Below are positions 27,283-34,883 of a stretch of 64,000 nt of DNA, in pieces. The notes under the pieces are model-generated. The model did no database searches and was not told the DNA's origin. It worked only from the letters and a program-made list of their open reading frames with translations. Position 1 is the stretch's first letter. Each line of letters opens with the position of its first letter. Source of the DNA: Cronobacter sakazakii (GTDB taxonomy: Bacteria; Pseudomonadota; Gammaproteobacteria; Enterobacterales; Enterobacteriaceae); contig NZ_CP011047.1 in the NCBI RefSeq assembly GCF_000982825.1, forward strand, positions 2,604,001 through 2,668,000, given 5' to 3'. A program made the position numbers and the translations under genes.

Positions 27283-28296
27283 ATGGTATTACGGGATGTT
27301 GAGCTGAACTACCTTGAGAAGTGGCTGCCGGAAGCGTCAGTGAAATATAAAGACGGCAGCCCGGCAGTTAATCTTGGTCTGATTATCACGGTATTTTTTA
27401 AGGACGGGCATACGCATGACGTGCGCCGCAGGATGGTGGAGTGTGTCGATCGCTTTTATACGGAATTTAAGCCGTATCTGAAAAAGCATCTCACCCAAAA
27501 CTGGGTTGGAATTACTGAGAAAAATTACGCCAGAAAGCGACAGGAGATTATCGATTCAACACCTGAAGAGATCTTTTCCTGGTATATGGGCAGCGCAGAG
27601 AAAGACTTCTTAGCGCCTGACTACAGTATATTAATTATGGGCAAACGTATCTTCCATAAAGATACTGATCGCTCCGTCATTAAACTGACATTTCCGCTCT
27701 CGCTGCTGAAAGAGCCTGACGGTAAAGCACAATATGAAGGCTGGCTGCTGTGGCTGTGTAACACCTTTGCCGTGGAAAGCGGCTATGCCGGGTTGTCATT
27801 TATTCTTCCTTATTCGCGTGAACGAATGTTCCCGTATGAGTACGCCCTGGCGCAGCGTTTCTTCGGTGTGATGGTGGATTCTATTGGTACGCTTGAAGGC
27901 AGAGTTGCAGTGAATAGTATAAAAGGCGCCTGCTGGTACACCATTCTCGGCACCCCGTGGCTGGAAAAGCTGGGCGGTACAGAACAGTTAACGCATCGCC
28001 TGGCTAAAACGCCGGAAATCAGGCTGTTGCCCTACAGCAACGGTGTGATTCTTAAGGCCGGAGAGCTTCCTCCGCCGTTGGGTGACATGAAAACGGAAGG
28101 GTTATCGCCACTCCTGATTAAGGTAAACCAGCTTATTCGCCCGGTGCGGTATGACGGGCATAATGGCCTGCACTTTTTTTCAGGCTATGAAAACTTACAG
28201 TTTGAAAAAGCGTCGTCCATGGCCTGGTTTGCCCGCTTTGACGAAGCCAGCGCTCAACTGGATAAAGCCGAAGCAGAGAGATCCCGCGAGCCGTGA
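27283..28296 (+). CDS. DUF3396 type VI immunity-family protein
   Basis: A 337-residue protein of the DUF3396 type annotated as type VI immunity family: VNLGLIITVFFKDGHTHDVR near the start, then the WLLWLCNTFAVESGYAGLSF and GACWYTILGTPWLEKLGG blocks. It would neutralise an effector delivered by the neighbouring VgrG; which one is not clear. Ribosome site AAAGGAG lies seven bases before the ATG. It is the last gene of the plus-strand cargo operon and is intact while the genes before it are broken. Confidence 0.8.
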   Translation: MVLRDVELNYLEKWLPEASVKYKDGSPAVNLGLIITVFFKDGHTHDVRRRMVECVDRFYTEFKPYLKKHLTQNWVGITEKNYARKRQEIIDSTPEEIFSWYMGSAEKDFLAPDYSILIMGKRIFHKDTDRSVIKLTFPLSLLKEPDGKAQYEGWLLWLCNTFAVESGYAGLSFILPYSRERMFPYEYALAQRFFGVMVDSIGTLEGRVAVNSIKGACWYTILGTPWLEKLGGTEQLTHRLAKTPEIRLLPYSNGVILKAGELPPPLGDMKTEGLSPLLIKVNQLIRPVRYDGHNGLHFFSGYENLQFEKASSMAWFARFDEASAQLDKAEAERSREP

Positions 28297-28321
28297 GGCC
28301 AGCGCGTAAATTTACGATACA

Positions 28322-28366
28322 AAAAACCCGGCGATCTTTAGCAGAAGCGCCGGGTTAATTTGTTTT
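28322..28366 (-). terminator. Terminator between DUF3396 gene and tRNA-Asn 2
   Basis: AACCCGGCG (28325-28333) and CGCCGGGTT (28348-28356) pair perfectly. On the minus strand TTTTTT follows, which suits the tRNA-Asn transcript; on the plus strand a weaker T-rich tail could serve the DUF3396 gene. Confidence 0.85.
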
Positions 28367-28407
28367 TAGCATCCCAGGATTGACTGGCACATCACAGGAT
28401 TAAAATC

Positions 28408-28483
28408 TGGCTCCTCTGACTGGACTCGAACCAGTGACATACGGATTAACAGTCCGCCGTTCTACCGACTGAACTACAGAGGA
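28408..28483 (-). tRNA. tRNA-Asn(GTT), copy 2
   Basis: Same 76-base sequence as the other three tRNA-Asn genes, with encoded CCA and GTT anticodon. Its 3' flank lacks the 41-base repeat of the others and has a different terminator. Confidence 0.97.
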
Positions 28484-28613
28484 ATTGCGAGAACGGGGCG
28501 CATAGTAACGGCAGCGTTTCGGGTTGTCAAAGCCTGAATGTGAAATGCTGAACCGTTTGCTGAATAATTCCACAAACCCCGGCGCAGCCAGCGCTACGCC
28601 GGGGTTGCGTTAA

Positions 28614-30068
28614 TCAGCGGAAGGGCGGCTCGTTAAAGGTGCGCAGTTTGCGCGAATGCAGGCGTTCGCCTTCCGCGCGCAGCAAATCGATTGCGCGAAT
28701 GCCAATCTGCAGGTGTTCGGAAATCGCGCCCTCATAGAAGCGGTTCGCCTGGCCCGGCAGCTTGATTTCGCCATGCAGCGGTTTATCGGACACACACAAC
28801 AGCGTGCCGTAAGGCACACGGAAGCGATAACCCTGGGCGGCGATAGTCGCGCTTTCCATATCAATAGCCACCGCGCGGCTCAGGTTAAAGCGCAGCGCCG
28901 AGGCCGAATAGCGCAGTTCCCAGTTGCGGTCGTCGGTTGTCACCACGGTGCCGGTACGCAGACGCTGTTTCACTTCCTCACCCGGCATATTGCTCACAAG
29001 CTTCGTGGCGTCATAGAGCGCGCGCTGCACTTCGGCGATACTCGGCACCGGAATATCCGGCGGCAGCACGGCGTCCAGCACGTGATCGTCACGCAGATAC
29101 GCGTGCGCCAGCACGTAGTCGCCAATCGACTGGCTTTCACGCAGGCCGCCGCAGTGGCCAATCATCAGCCAGACATCCGGGCGCAGCACCGCGAGATGAT
29201 CGCAAATCGTTTTGGCGTTGGACGGGCCGACGCCGATATTCACCAGCGTAATGCCCTGCCCGTCAGCGGTAATTAAATGCCAGGCGGGCATCTGGTGTTT
29301 TTTCCACGCGAGATCGGAAATCGCCGCTTCCGGCGCTTCGGTATCGGCGGTGATCCAGGTGCCGCCCGCGCACGAGAGCGCCACGTACGGGCTGTCCGGA
29401 TCAAGGATCTGGCTGCATCCCCAGCGCACAAACTCATCGACATAGCGCGTGTAGTTAGTAAAGAGCACGAAGGGCTGGAAATGCTCGACCGGCGTGCCGG
29501 TGTAGTGGCGCAGACGCGCCAGCGAGAAATCGACGCGGCGGGCGTCGAAGTGCGACAGCGGGTAGAATTCGGTCGGGTGGAAAATCCCGTCGGCGGTCTC
29601 ATCGCCAATCTGCGCCAGCTCGGTGGTCGGGAAGTGGCGGGTCAGACCGGCGCTCATCGAACGATCCAGCGTCAGCGCCGAGCCGTCAATCACATACGGG
29701 TAGGGGATCTCATGCTGTGAAGGGCCGACTTCAATCGTCGCGCCGTAGTCTTCATACAACAGAATCAGCTGTTCGCGCAGATAACTGCGAAATAACCCAG
29801 GACGCGTAACGGTGGTGGTGTAACACCCCGGATGGGTGAAACGCCCGTAAGCGCGCGTCTTCTGCGCTTTGCTGCCGTCACCATCCCAGCATACCCGCAA
29901 CTGCGGATAGACAAATAAACCCTGCGCGCGCGCTGTCTCATCGGGGAGGCGGCCTTCGTTAATATAGGCGGCGATTGCCTCGCGCAGCGCGTTAACCGCG
30001 TCATCATATAACGCTTCCAGCTTGTCGAGCGCCTCGTCGGGCGTCAGTGGTGTTGCAGTAGTATTCAT
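28614..30068 (-). CDS. amn: AMP nucleosidase
   Basis: Hydrolyses AMP to adenine and ribose 5-phosphate, controlling the adenylate pool. 484 residues from MNTTATPLTPDEALDKL, the same as E. coli; the upstream GTG reading would translate through the ribosome site (CAGGAG). The N-terminal regulatory domain is followed by a nucleoside-phosphorylase fold from about residue 260 (LVNIGVGPSNAKTICDHL, GHCGGLRES, VAIDMESATIAAQGYRF). A Pho-box-like sequence lies 60 bases upstream. Confidence 0.97.
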   Translation of the reverse strand: MNTTATPLTPDEALDKLEALYDDAVNALREAIAAYINEGRLPDETARAQGLFVYPQLRVCWDGDGSKAQKTRAYGRFTHPGCYTTTVTRPGLFRSYLREQLILLYEDYGATIEVGPSQHEIPYPYVIDGSALTLDRSMSAGLTRHFPTTELAQIGDETADGIFHPTEFYPLSHFDARRVDFSLARLRHYTGTPVEHFQPFVLFTNYTRYVDEFVRWGCSQILDPDSPYVALSCAGGTWITADTEAPEAAISDLAWKKHQMPAWHLITADGQGITLVNIGVGPSNAKTICDHLAVLRPDVWLMIGHCGGLRESQSIGDYVLAHAYLRDDHVLDAVLPPDIPVPSIAEVQRALYDATKLVSNMPGEEVKQRLRTGTVVTTDDRNWELRYSASALRFNLSRAVAIDMESATIAAQGYRFRVPYGTLLCVSDKPLHGEIKLPGQANRFYEGAISEHLQIGIRAIDLLRAEGERLHSRKLRTFNEPPFR

Positions 30069-30124
30069 CGGTTCTCCTGATCCCACATAGCTCGGCGGGG
30101 AGATGGGCTGTCTCTGATAATTAT

Positions 30125-30142
30125 TTCACAGGTTTATGAAAC
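30125..30142 (-). promoter_or_regulatory. Candidate Pho box upstream of amn
   Basis: Minus strand GTTTCAT-AAAC-CTGTGAA resembles two PhoB half-sites (CTGTCAT) at the correct 11-base pitch, with five of seven matches each. E. coli amn is, as I recall, a PhoB target. The rest of 30069-30395 shows no gene. Confidence 0.5.
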
Positions 30143-30395
30143 ATAAAGGAATGGCGCAATGGCATAAATCTGTAAAGTGTTTACTTGCTGAGATTGTGCG
30201 CAATGGGCCTGGCCGACTCACGTCTTAACGTATTCGCGTTATGAGTAAATATTTTCACTGGTTATACATCTGTTTTTATTAATTAAAGTCGCAATAGCCC
30301 ATAGTGAGCGACTTTTTGCGGGCAAATTCGCCGCTTGCGGTGAAAAGCGACAGGGTATACTGATTTTTTATATGACCTGAACATGCAGGAAAACG

Positions 30396-31607
30396 ATGCT
30401 ATCTACCCTGATTTACCGCAGTCGGCTGAAAGGCGATATCGACCAGGCGAGCCTGCAGGCGATTGTAAGGCAGGCACAGACGCGGAATGCGCAGATGCAG
30501 GTCAGCGGTATTCTGGTCTTTGATGGTCATCAGTTTCTTCAGGTGCTGGAAGGGCCGCTGCATGCGGTAGAAGCCCTTTTTGGTCGTATCAGCCGGGACG
30601 AACGGCACGATTTCGTCGTGGAGCTGATGCGCGACTACGCCCCTCGCCGGCATTTTGAAAATGTTGGCATGGCGCTCTTTGATCTGCGCAACGTCAAAGC
30701 CCACGCGGTGCTGAAAGCGGTGGTTAAATCAAGCGTGGTGCCGTTTAATCTCGCCCGCGAAGCGCGGGTGTATCAGTTTATCCGCTCTTTTTTGCGTCGG
30801 CCGGACAGCCTGCAGCTTTCCCGTCAGTTTCAGCCTGGTGCCTGGCGGATGGAGCCCACCTCGCCGCCACCGCTGGCGTCTGTCGCGCCCGTGGTGACGG
30901 ATATCGCCTGCCAGTTTGCCCTGCAGCCGATTGTTGAGCCGACGACCTGCAAAATTAAAGCGTATGAGGCGCTGATCCGCTCCCCTGAGGGGGGCTCGCC
31001 CGCCGCGTTGTTTGCATCACTCTCCAGCAAAGCGCTGTATGAACTCGATCTGCATTCCAAAGAAATCGCGTTTGCACTGGCGAAAGCGTTCAATATCGGC
31101 AGCCAGATGATCTCGGTTAACCTGCTACCCGGAACGCTGGTGCAGATGCCGGGCGCGGTGGAGATCCTGCTGGCGCAAATTGCGCGCCAGGGGCTGTTAC
31201 CACAGCAAGTGATTGTTGAGGTCACCGAGAGCGAGGTTATCTCGCGCTTTGATGAATTTGAGTGCGTCATTCGCCAGCTGCGTGCCGCGGGCATTAACCT
31301 GGCGATAGACGATTTTGGCGCCGGGTTTGCCGGTCTGTCATTGCTGACCCGCTTCCAGCCAGGCCGCATTAAAATCGATCGCTGCATCGTCGCCGATATT
31401 CACCTGCACGGCCCGAAGCAGGCCATCGTGCACGGCATCGTGCGCTGCTGCGCCGAGCTTGAGATAACGGTGGTCGCTGAAGGCGTCGAAAAAGTGGAAG
31501 AGTGGTGCTGGCTGGAAGCGGCGGGCATTCGCTATTTCCAGGGGTATCTGTTTGCAAAGCCATTACTCAACCGCGCCCCGTCGGTAAGCTGGCCAACGGC
31601 CAGATAA
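30396..31607 (+). CDS. BLUF-EAL blue-light-regulated c-di-GMP phosphodiesterase (BlrP1-like)
   Basis: A 403-residue photoreceptor. The flavin-binding BLUF domain (1-~95) has the photocycle residues Tyr7, Asn31 and Gln49. The EAL domain (about 170-400) has a complete catalytic set: Glu191 in EAL, Asn242, Glu275, Asp305-Asp306, Lys326, Glu362 and Gln382. Sequence and residue spacing follow Klebsiella BlrP1, an active light-stimulated phosphodiesterase, rather than E. coli BluF, whose EAL domain is degenerate. It should lower c-di-GMP in blue light. Stands alone between amn and an LLM-class oxidoreductase. Confidence 0.93.
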   Translation: MLSTLIYRSRLKGDIDQASLQAIVRQAQTRNAQMQVSGILVFDGHQFLQVLEGPLHAVEALFGRISRDERHDFVVELMRDYAPRRHFENVGMALFDLRNVKAHAVLKAVVKSSVVPFNLAREARVYQFIRSFLRRPDSLQLSRQFQPGAWRMEPTSPPPLASVAPVVTDIACQFALQPIVEPTTCKIKAYEALIRSPEGGSPAALFASLSSKALYELDLHSKEIAFALAKAFNIGSQMISVNLLPGTLVQMPGAVEILLAQIARQGLLPQQVIVEVTESEVISRFDEFECVIRQLRAAGINLAIDDFGAGFAGLSLLTRFQPGRIKIDRCIVADIHLHGPKQAIVHGIVRCCAELEITVVAEGVEKVEEWCWLEAAGIRYFQGYLFAKPLLNRAPSVSWPTAR

Positions 31608-31848
31608 GCAAGCTCACGAAGGCTGGCATCGGAAACTGTCGTCAGCCTTATTCTGCCAACCCGTCATGCCATTTCAGCTTTCGCGCCAGCCCATTCTTCA
31701 AGAAATTTGAACCATTATGTTAAACAAAGGGCATTTATTCTTTCCCGTTATCAGCACAGAGTAGGGTATCTGAACCAGACAACGCGGCGGGCATGGCGTG
31801 ATTGATATCGGTTGCGCCATATATGCTCGCCCTGAAAACGGGATCAAC

Positions 31849-32874
31849 ATGAAAAAAATAGGCTTTTTGTCATTTGGCCACTGGACGCCGTCGCCGCAGT
31901 CCGCCACGCGCACCGCCGCAGATGCGCTACTGCAATCCATCGATCTGGCCGTCGCAGCCGAAGAGCTGGGCGCGGATGGCGCGTATTTCCGCGTGCACCA
32001 CTTTGCGCGCCAGCTCGCCTCGCCATTTCCGCTGCTGGCCGCCATCGGGGCCAGAACACGCAATATTGAGATCGGTACCGGCGTTATCGACATGCGCTAT
32101 GAGAACCCGCTCTATATGGCGGAAAGCGCAGGGGCGGCGGATCTTATTTCAGGCGGTCGCCTGCAGCTGGGTATCAGCCGCGGATCGCCGGAACAGGTGA
32201 TCGATGGCTGGCGCTATTTTGGCTATGAGCCTGCCGCCGGTGAAAATGAATCCGACATGGCGCGCCGTCACACCGAGACGCTGCTGGAAGTGCTGCGCGG
32301 GGAAGGCTTCGCCAAACCCAATCCGCAACCGATGTTTGCTAACCCGCCAGGCCTTCTGAGGCTTGAGCCGTGGTCTGAGGGACTTCGCGAGCGCATCTGG
32401 TGGGGCGCAGGCTCCAACGCCACCGCAGTCTGGGCGGCGAAGCTCGGAATGAACCTGCAAAGCTCCACCCTGAAAGACGATGAAACCGGCGAGCCGTTCC
32501 ACATTCAGCAGGCGCAGCAGATCCGCGCCTACCGCGCCGCCTGGGCAGAGGCCGGGCATACGCGCACGCCCCGTGTGTCGGTGAGCCGCAGCATTTTTCC
32601 GCTCATGGACAGCCGGGATCGCGCCTGGTTTGGCAACAGCCGTGACGACAGCGATAAGGTCGGTTTTCTGGATGAGAAAACGCGCGCCATCTTCGGGCGC
32701 AGCTACGCGGCTGAACCGGAGAAGCTCATCGAACAGCTTAAGCAGGACGACGCGATTGCCGAAGCGGATACCCTGCTGTTGACGGTGCCGAATCAGCTGG
32801 GCGTGGAGTACAACGTACATGTGATTGAATCGGTACTGCGCCACATCGCCCCGGCCATGGGATGGCGTGACTAG
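31849..32874 (+). CDS. LLM-class flavin-dependent oxidoreductase
   Basis: A 341-residue luciferase-like TIM-barrel protein. MKKIGFLSFGHWTPSP opens the first strand, and EELGADGAYFRVHHFARQLA, IGTGVIDMRYENPLYMAE and GGRLQLGISRGSPEQV are typical of the family. It probably uses reduced FMN to oxidise an unknown substrate. ATG at 31849 is preferred because the 17 residues before it are not family-like. It is the last gene before the tRNA-Asn-type att remnant and is transcribed toward it. Confidence 0.85.
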   Translation: MKKIGFLSFGHWTPSPQSATRTAADALLQSIDLAVAAEELGADGAYFRVHHFARQLASPFPLLAAIGARTRNIEIGTGVIDMRYENPLYMAESAGAADLISGGRLQLGISRGSPEQVIDGWRYFGYEPAAGENESDMARRHTETLLEVLRGEGFAKPNPQPMFANPPGLLRLEPWSEGLRERIWWGAGSNATAVWAAKLGMNLQSSTLKDDETGEPFHIQQAQQIRAYRAAWAEAGHTRTPRVSVSRSIFPLMDSRDRAWFGNSRDDSDKVGFLDEKTRAIFGRSYAAEPEKLIEQLKQDDAIAEADTLLLTVPNQLGVEYNVHVIESVLRHIAPAMGWRD

Positions 32875-32884
32875 CCAGGCGCAG

Positions 32885-32925
32885 AAAAGCAAAAAGCCCG
32901 TTTAAAAGCGGGCTTTTTAGAATTT
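32885..32925. repeat. Diverged copy of the 41-base tRNA-Asn 3' flank
   Basis: Same hairpin region as at 43218-43258 with three mismatches. It also works as a terminator-like structure after the LLM gene (stem around 32896-32913). Marks the left end of the island. Confidence 0.8.
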
Positions 32926-32940
32926 GGCTCCTCTGACTGG
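32924..32940. other. Left attachment-site remnant (17 bases of the tRNA-Asn 3' end)
   Basis: TTGGCTCCTCTGACTGG equals 43257-43273 exactly and is the 3' end of tRNA-Asn plus one flanking base. After it the sequence leaves tRNA homology. Its complement, CCAGTCAGAGGAGCCAA, is the core that, as I recall, the Yersinia high-pathogenicity-island integrase uses in asn tRNA genes. Confidence 0.88.
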
Positions 32941-33066
32941 GATCGCCTTTGCCATTAACTGGCTGATTGGTAAGCTAAACCTAAAAATTGGGGTTGTCAA
33001 GACCACCAGAATGACCACCTATTTAGCCAACACCGAACACACAATGAGTAAGCCTTGTAGATTCAA

Positions 33067-33747
33067 CTATTCCATATATTTCTTAGCAAAATTTGCCAAT
33101 TCTTTCGCCTTGGCAGGTTCCCAGCCATTATTGACTGCAAACTGTCTGATTGCCTCTTCAGTTGCTCTGAATCCTTGCTTTTTTAGGTCAGAAAAAATTC
33201 GCTTTGCCATGTCTTTATCACATGGATGGCTGAGCCCTGTTGCCATGTTGATGCATCGACCTAGTCGCAAAATCTCATCGCCTACATAGGTTGGCAATTG
33301 TGGCTTTTGTACTTTCCAGTGAGACTGACCGACTATTTCAGGATCCCATGTAGATAACCAGCGTTTACCTTCTTCCTCTGACCAGGGTAAGAAGACGATG
33401 CTGTTGATATTTTGCGCACTATCAACAATATCCATGTCTTTGCTCAGAAGATACGTTGCCAGTATTACGTCATAGTTATCATATGGTAAGAAACTCTTAG
33501 GGATCTTAAAGTCTAGTCGGATATTATCTCCCAGATCGACGGTTTTGCCTTTTCCCAATGCTTTTGCAGTTTGTGCGCCGAGAAATGTTGCAATATCAGA
33601 GTGCAAAAACATTCCTTTTGCAGGGAACACCAACGTGATTTTTTGAAGCCCAGCATCTTTGCATAGATGGTAAGCTTTACTGAAAGCGGCTTTTATATTG
33701 TCTTGATTCGAACCGATATTTTCGATCAAAAATCTGAGATTTGGCAT
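33067..33747 (-). CDS. Island protein of unknown function, C-terminus YoaC/DUF1889-like
   Basis: A 226-residue soluble protein, last gene of the island operon. The first 150 residues alternate strands and helices (LQKITLVFPAKGMFLH, YDVILATYLLSKDMDIVD, INSIVFLPWSEEEGKRWLS), suggesting a Rossmann-like or nuclease-like fold without an obvious motif. The last 45 residues (AKRIFSDLKKQGFRATEEAI, NGWEPAKAKELANFAKK) resemble E. coli YoaC (DUF1889), a small helical domain. Intact, unlike its neighbours. AT-rich codon use differs from core genes. Function unknown; a role with the upstream large protein is inferred only from operon order. Confidence 0.6.
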   Translation of the reverse strand: MPNLRFLIENIGSNQDNIKAAFSKAYHLCKDAGLQKITLVFPAKGMFLHSDIATFLGAQTAKALGKGKTVDLGDNIRLDFKIPKSFLPYDNYDVILATYLLSKDMDIVDSAQNINSIVFLPWSEEEGKRWLSTWDPEIVGQSHWKVQKPQLPTYVGDEILRLGRCINMATGLSHPCDKDMAKRIFSDLKKQGFRATEEAIRQFAVNNGWEPAKAKELANFAKKYME

Positions 33748-34185
33748 GAAAACTCCTGTTACTAAACCTTAAGAATTAATAGAAAACGCTTGGGCCAGAT
33801 AGCTATGGCTAAACTGAGTCATATCAAACACCAGTATCATCCCCTGTTGGCCCGTTCTCAGATGCTGGCAAAGCTTCAAGTTCTGATTTGAGTTGTTCAT
33901 CTAACTGAGAAGCTAACGAGAGAAACGCGGCGAGTTTTTTCTGCCGTTTCTCCAGTACTCTTCTTTGTACAACCGTCGGATCATCTTTATTGACAGGATT
34001 ATCCAGAAATCGAAAAATCCGCAATTCAATCATATCGATGTCTTCGTTAAGTCCGGCCTGTTGCGCCAATTCAACCCATTCTTTAGATTTATCAATAGCA
34101 TTTTCTGCAGCTAAAGAGAGGCAGTAATCAATCAGCATTTTCGCCGTAGAATCAATATGATTAGCGATTGGGTAATGACTCCAAC

Positions 34186-34689
34186 TTATTGATAGTGTTT
34201 TATGTTCAGATAATGCCCGATGACTTTGTCATGCAGCTCCACCGATTTTGAGAACGACAGCGACTTCCGTCCCAGCCGTGCCAGGTGCTGCCTCAGATTC
34301 AGGTTATGCCGCTCAATTCGCTGCGTATATCGCTTGCTGATTACGTGCAGCTTTCCCTTCAGGCGGGATTCATACAGCGGCCAGCCATCCGTCATCCATA
34401 TCACCACGTCAAAGGGTGACAGCAGGCTCATAAGACGCCCCAGCGTCGCCATAGTGCGTTCACCGAATACGTGCGCAACAACCGTCTTCCGGAGCCTGTC
34501 ATACGCGTAAAACAGCCAGCGCTGGCGCGATTTAGCCCCGACGTATCCCCACTGTTCGTCCATTTCCGCGCAGACGATGACGTCACTGCCCGGCTGTATG
34601 CGCGAGGTTACCGACTGCGGCCTGAGTTTTTTAAATGGCGGAAAATCGTGTTGAGGCCAACGCCCATAATGCGGGCGGTTGCCCGGCAT
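34186..34689 (-). CDS. insB: IS1 transposase InsB, copy 1
   Basis: 167-residue catalytic part of IS1 transposase, normally made as an InsAB' fusion by -1 frameshifting at an A-run (near ...TTAAAAAACTC) at the end of insA. Carries the DDE-type residues in VIVCAEMDEQWGYVG and VVIWMTDGWPLYESR. Confidence 0.96.
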   Translation of the reverse strand: MPGNRPHYGRWPQHDFPPFKKLRPQSVTSRIQPGSDVIVCAEMDEQWGYVGAKSRQRWLFYAYDRLRKTVVAHVFGERTMATLGRLMSLLSPFDVVIWMTDGWPLYESRLKGKLHVISKRYTQRIERHNLNLRQHLARLGRKSLSFSKSVELHDKVIGHYLNIKHYQ

Positions 34690-34883
34690 CCAACGCCATT
34701 CATGGCCATATCAATGATTTTCTGGTGCGTACCGGGTTGAGAAGCGGTGTAAGTGAACTGCAGTTGCCATGTTTTACGGCAGTGAGAGCAGAGATAGCGC
34801 TGATGTCCGGCGGTGCTTTTGCCGTTACGCACCACCCCGTCAGTAGCTGAACAGGAGGGACAGCTGATAGAAACAGAAGCCAC
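34608..34883 (-). CDS. insA: IS1 protein InsA, copy 1
   Basis: 91-residue zinc-finger and helix-turn-helix protein (SISCPSCSATDGVVRNGKS; CSHCRKTW) that binds IS1 ends and represses transposition. Overlaps insB. Confidence 0.96.
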   Translation of the reverse strand: MASVSISCPSCSATDGVVRNGKSTAGHQRYLCSHCRKTWQLQFTYTASQPGTHQKIIDMAMNGVGCRATARIMGVGLNTIFRHLKNSGRSR

